Positions 6,856 to 8,597 of a stretch of 8,597 nt of DNA are shown one piece after another. Under the pieces are notes generated by a model. That model was given only the letters and a program-made list of their open reading frames with translations, was not told the DNA's origin and made no database searches. Source of the DNA: Acidobacteriota bacterium (lineage in GTDB: Bacteria; Acidobacteriota; Polarisedimenticolia; JAPUIV01). Within the stretch, counting starts at the first letter, position 1. Each line of letters opens with the position of its first letter. The DNA is taken from positions 1 through 8,597 of the forward strand of contig JAPUIV010000083.1 of assembly GCA_027296665.1 (NCBI GenBank). Reading direction: 5' to 3'. The translations under genes and the position numbers were made by a program.

Positions 6856-8597
6856 TTGCCAACCAATGATAATTGCCGGCTGACATTTTTCAAATGGGGA
6901 ATCGTCCTGGTCTTCCTGGCCGCCTATCCGTCTCCGCCTGGCTGGACGGCTCAGAAGTTCTTTCCCTTCGACAAGATCGAGAAGGGATTACGGGGACACG
7001 GTCTTACCGTCTTCGAGGGCACCCGGGTCGAAGAGTTTCCGGTGGAGGTGATCGGAATCCTCCCCAACATCGCGCCCCGCCGGAACCTGTTCCTGGTACG
7101 GTTGCAGGGGGAGAAGGCGGCCCGGTGGGGAGTCGCATCGGGGATGAGCGGGAGTCCGATTTATCTGGACGGGAGCCTGGCGGGTGCGCTCTCCTACACT
7201 TGGAACTTTTCCAAGGAGCCGGTGGCGGCGGTGACGCCGATCCACGAGATGCTGGATCTCCTGGGTGAATTTCCGGAACGGAAGGCTGCCTCCCTTCCTC
7301 CCGCCAGTACCGAATCGCAAATAAAGTTGCTGTTCCGCCCTGAACGACTCGTCGATTATTTCAACCGGTACCTGGAACGAACCCGCCCCCTGTCCCTTCC
7401 TGGCGGTTTTCCCCTGGGGAACCTGGCAATTCCGATCGCCTTTTCCGGAATCGAACCGGCGGCCATTCCCGGCCTCCCGGAACAGTTCGAGAGATCCGGG
7501 TTCCTCCCCCTGCCCGCATCGACCGGGCCAATTTCACGGATTCTGACGCCTCCTGCGGGCGCGGTTCCCGCCGGGGGCACGAACGAACTGCAACCCGGTT
7601 CCGCCGTCGCGGTGAAATTGATCCGTGGTGATGTGGAGGTGAGCGCGGTGGGAACCGTCACGCATGTCGACGGGGATCAGGTTCTCGCCTTTGGCCACCC
7701 ATTCCTGAATCTCGGGAGTACCGACCTGCCGATGGCCCTGGCCGAGGTCCAGACCCTCCTTTCCAGTTACTCCTCATCTTTCAAATTCGCCACCCCGCTG
7801 CAGGATGTCGGCAGCATTCACCAGGACCGGATGGCCGGGTTGGCCGGCCGGATCGGCCAGGAACCCGCTATGCTGCCGGTCCGCCTTGAAATCGAATTGC
7901 CCGGAGATCGAACGCAGGAATACCGGTTCGAAGTGGTCGAAACCCCCTATCTTTCCCCCTACCTCATGTACATCGCCCTGAACGGAATCCTGAGCTCCGC
8001 CTGGAAGGAGTTCGGCGAGGCCACCGTGGAGATCCAGGAAGGGTCCACCTTCCTGCTTGCCGGGAATCGTGAAAATGTCACGCTTCGCAACCTCTTTGCG
8101 GGGCCGACTTCGCCCTACACCGCATCGGCCACCATAGCTTTCATCTACCACGTCCTCATTGGAAACGAATTCGAGCCAGTCAAGGTTTCGGGAATCAACC
8201 TGCGCCTTCGCTACGTGGAGGAGCCCCGCATCGCCCGGATCGACAGGATCTGGTGCGATCGAGACACCGTTCGGGCCGGGGAGACGGTGAGCCTGAGCGT
8301 GGCGATGAGACCTTATCGGGAGCCCGGGGTGACCCGAAGCCTGGAGATTCAGATCCCCGAGGAGACCCGGCCCGGAAAGCTTCTCCTGCAGGTCGGCGAC
8401 GGACTCTCCATGAGTCGGCGGGAGCACTCGGCGCCGGAAATGGTGCCGCGCGACCTCGACCAGTTGATCCTGCTGATCAATCACCTCAGGACAAACGACA
8501 AGGTGTACGTACTCCTGACCCGGGAAGAGGGTGAAACGGTGATACGGGGCGAGCGATTCTCACACCTCCCCCTGTCGCGGGCCTCCGTCCTGCTGAA
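6856..8597 (+). CDS. secreted SpoIVB peptidase S55-family protein, circularly permuted motif order (3'-partial)
   Basis: The frame is open from TTG 6856 to the window end: at least 580 codons with no stop. The N-terminus MPTNDNCRLTFFKWG plus IVLVFLAAYPSPP is a signal peptide or anchor. The mature part begins FFPFDKIEKGLRGHG. GVASGMSGSPIYLDG gives the presumed nucleophile Ser98, aligned with Ser378 of Bacillus SpoIVB. Then come VTPIHEML and a family-specific region of about 140 residues. VGTVTHVDGDQVLAFGHPF follows with presumed catalytic His281, and then VGSIHQDRMAGLAGRIGQE. I could not assign a third triad residue, and there is no evident PDZ domain, unlike SpoIVB. Residues after about 456 look beta-rich (DTVRAGETVSLSVAM), like an Ig-type domain, and continue beyond the window. 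SpoIVB itself cleaves SpoIVFA and activates sigma-K during sporulation. Nothing here suggests sporulation, so function and substrate are unknown. The gene is 10 bases downstream of argS and probably co-transcribed. Confidence 0.85.
   Translation, partial: MPTNDNCRLTFFKWGIVLVFLAAYPSPPGWTAQKFFPFDKIEKGLRGHGLTVFEGTRVEEFPVEVIGILPNIAPRRNLFLVRLQGEKAARWGVASGMSGSPIYLDGSLAGALSYTWNFSKEPVAAVTPIHEMLDLLGEFPERKAASLPPASTESQIKLLFRPERLVDYFNRYLERTRPLSLPGGFPLGNLAIPIAFSGIEPAAIPGLPEQFERSGFLPLPASTGPISRILTPPAGAVPAGGTNELQPGSAVAVKLIRGDVEVSAVGTVTHVDGDQVLAFGHPFLNLGSTDLPMALAEVQTLLSSYSSSFKFATPLQDVGSIHQDRMAGLAGRIGQEPAMLPVRLEIELPGDRTQEYRFEVVETPYLSPYLMYIALNGILSSAWKEFGEATVEIQEGSTFLLAGNRENVTLRNLFAGPTSPYTASATIAFIYHVLIGNEFEPVKVSGINLRLRYVEEPRIARIDRIWCDRDTVRAGETVSLSVAMRPYREPGVTRSLEIQIPEETRPGKLLLQVGDGLSMSRREHSAPEMVPRDLDQLILLINHLRTNDKVYVLLTREEGETVIRGERFSHLPLSRASVLL

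Noticed and set aside
5880..6893. 337-codon open frame antisense to argS
   Set aside because: The plus frame is unmistakably ArgS over the same bases; the antisense frame is open because of GC-biased third positions.
6873..7268. 131-codon plus-strand frame and a 236-codon minus-strand frame (7774-8484) within the S55 region
   Set aside because: Both overlap the long TTG-started S55 frame, which shows the conserved GMSGSP and FGHPF blocks and a signal peptide; the alternatives show no family features.

Overview
The window is GC-rich bacterial DNA with strongly G/C-biased third codon positions. It holds five protein genes and no RNA gene, CRISPR array or mobile element that I can see. The gene content is a MXAN_6640-type putative metalloprotease, a CRTAC1/ASPIC-UnbV propeller lipoprotein with a TPR partner, a long ArgS, and a secreted SpoIVB-S55-type protein. 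This mix is what one meets in Acidobacteriota, Myxococcota-like bacteria and related uncultured phyla. That placement is an inference from protein style, not from a marker search. The low-complexity C/G-rich first bases and a last gene running off the right edge suggest a metagenomic contig, or a piece of one.

Layout. (1) 64-1788, plus: a MXAN_6640-like protein with a degenerate HQxxH zinc motif and a C-terminal fibronectin-III-like domain. Its N-terminus is probably cut off by the window edge. (2) 1801-3498, minus: a CRTAC1/ASPIC-UnbV lipoprotein with seven calcium-binding FG-GAP/VCBS repeats. (3) 3498-4745, minus: an exported TPR protein. Its stop codon overlaps the start of gene 2 by one base, so genes 3 and 2 form a translationally coupled pair. 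(4) 4746-4874: a divergent intergenic region with a good sigma70-type promoter for argS on the plus strand. On the minus strand it has an extended -10 for the TPR operon, flanked by an 8-bp inverted repeat. (5) 4875-6845, plus: argS. (6) 6856 to beyond 8597, plus: a secreted SpoIVB S55-family protein. It begins at a TTG whose ribosome binding site overlaps the argS stop codon, so it probably shares the argS transcript.

How they may work together. Apart from argS, every gene looks extracytoplasmic: one protein with a signal peptide or anchor, a lipoprotein, an exported TPR protein, and a probably secreted protease-like protein. The TPR/CRTAC1 pair resembles a two-gene version of an architecture that is a single polypeptide in some bacteria, which suggests the two products act together at the cell envelope. 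The most distinctive object is the S55 protein. Its serine motif (GMSGSP) comes before its histidine motif (FGHPF), the reverse of Bacillus SpoIVB, and the surrounding segments match SpoIVB in a circularly permuted order. I found no defence, mobile or biosynthetic system.
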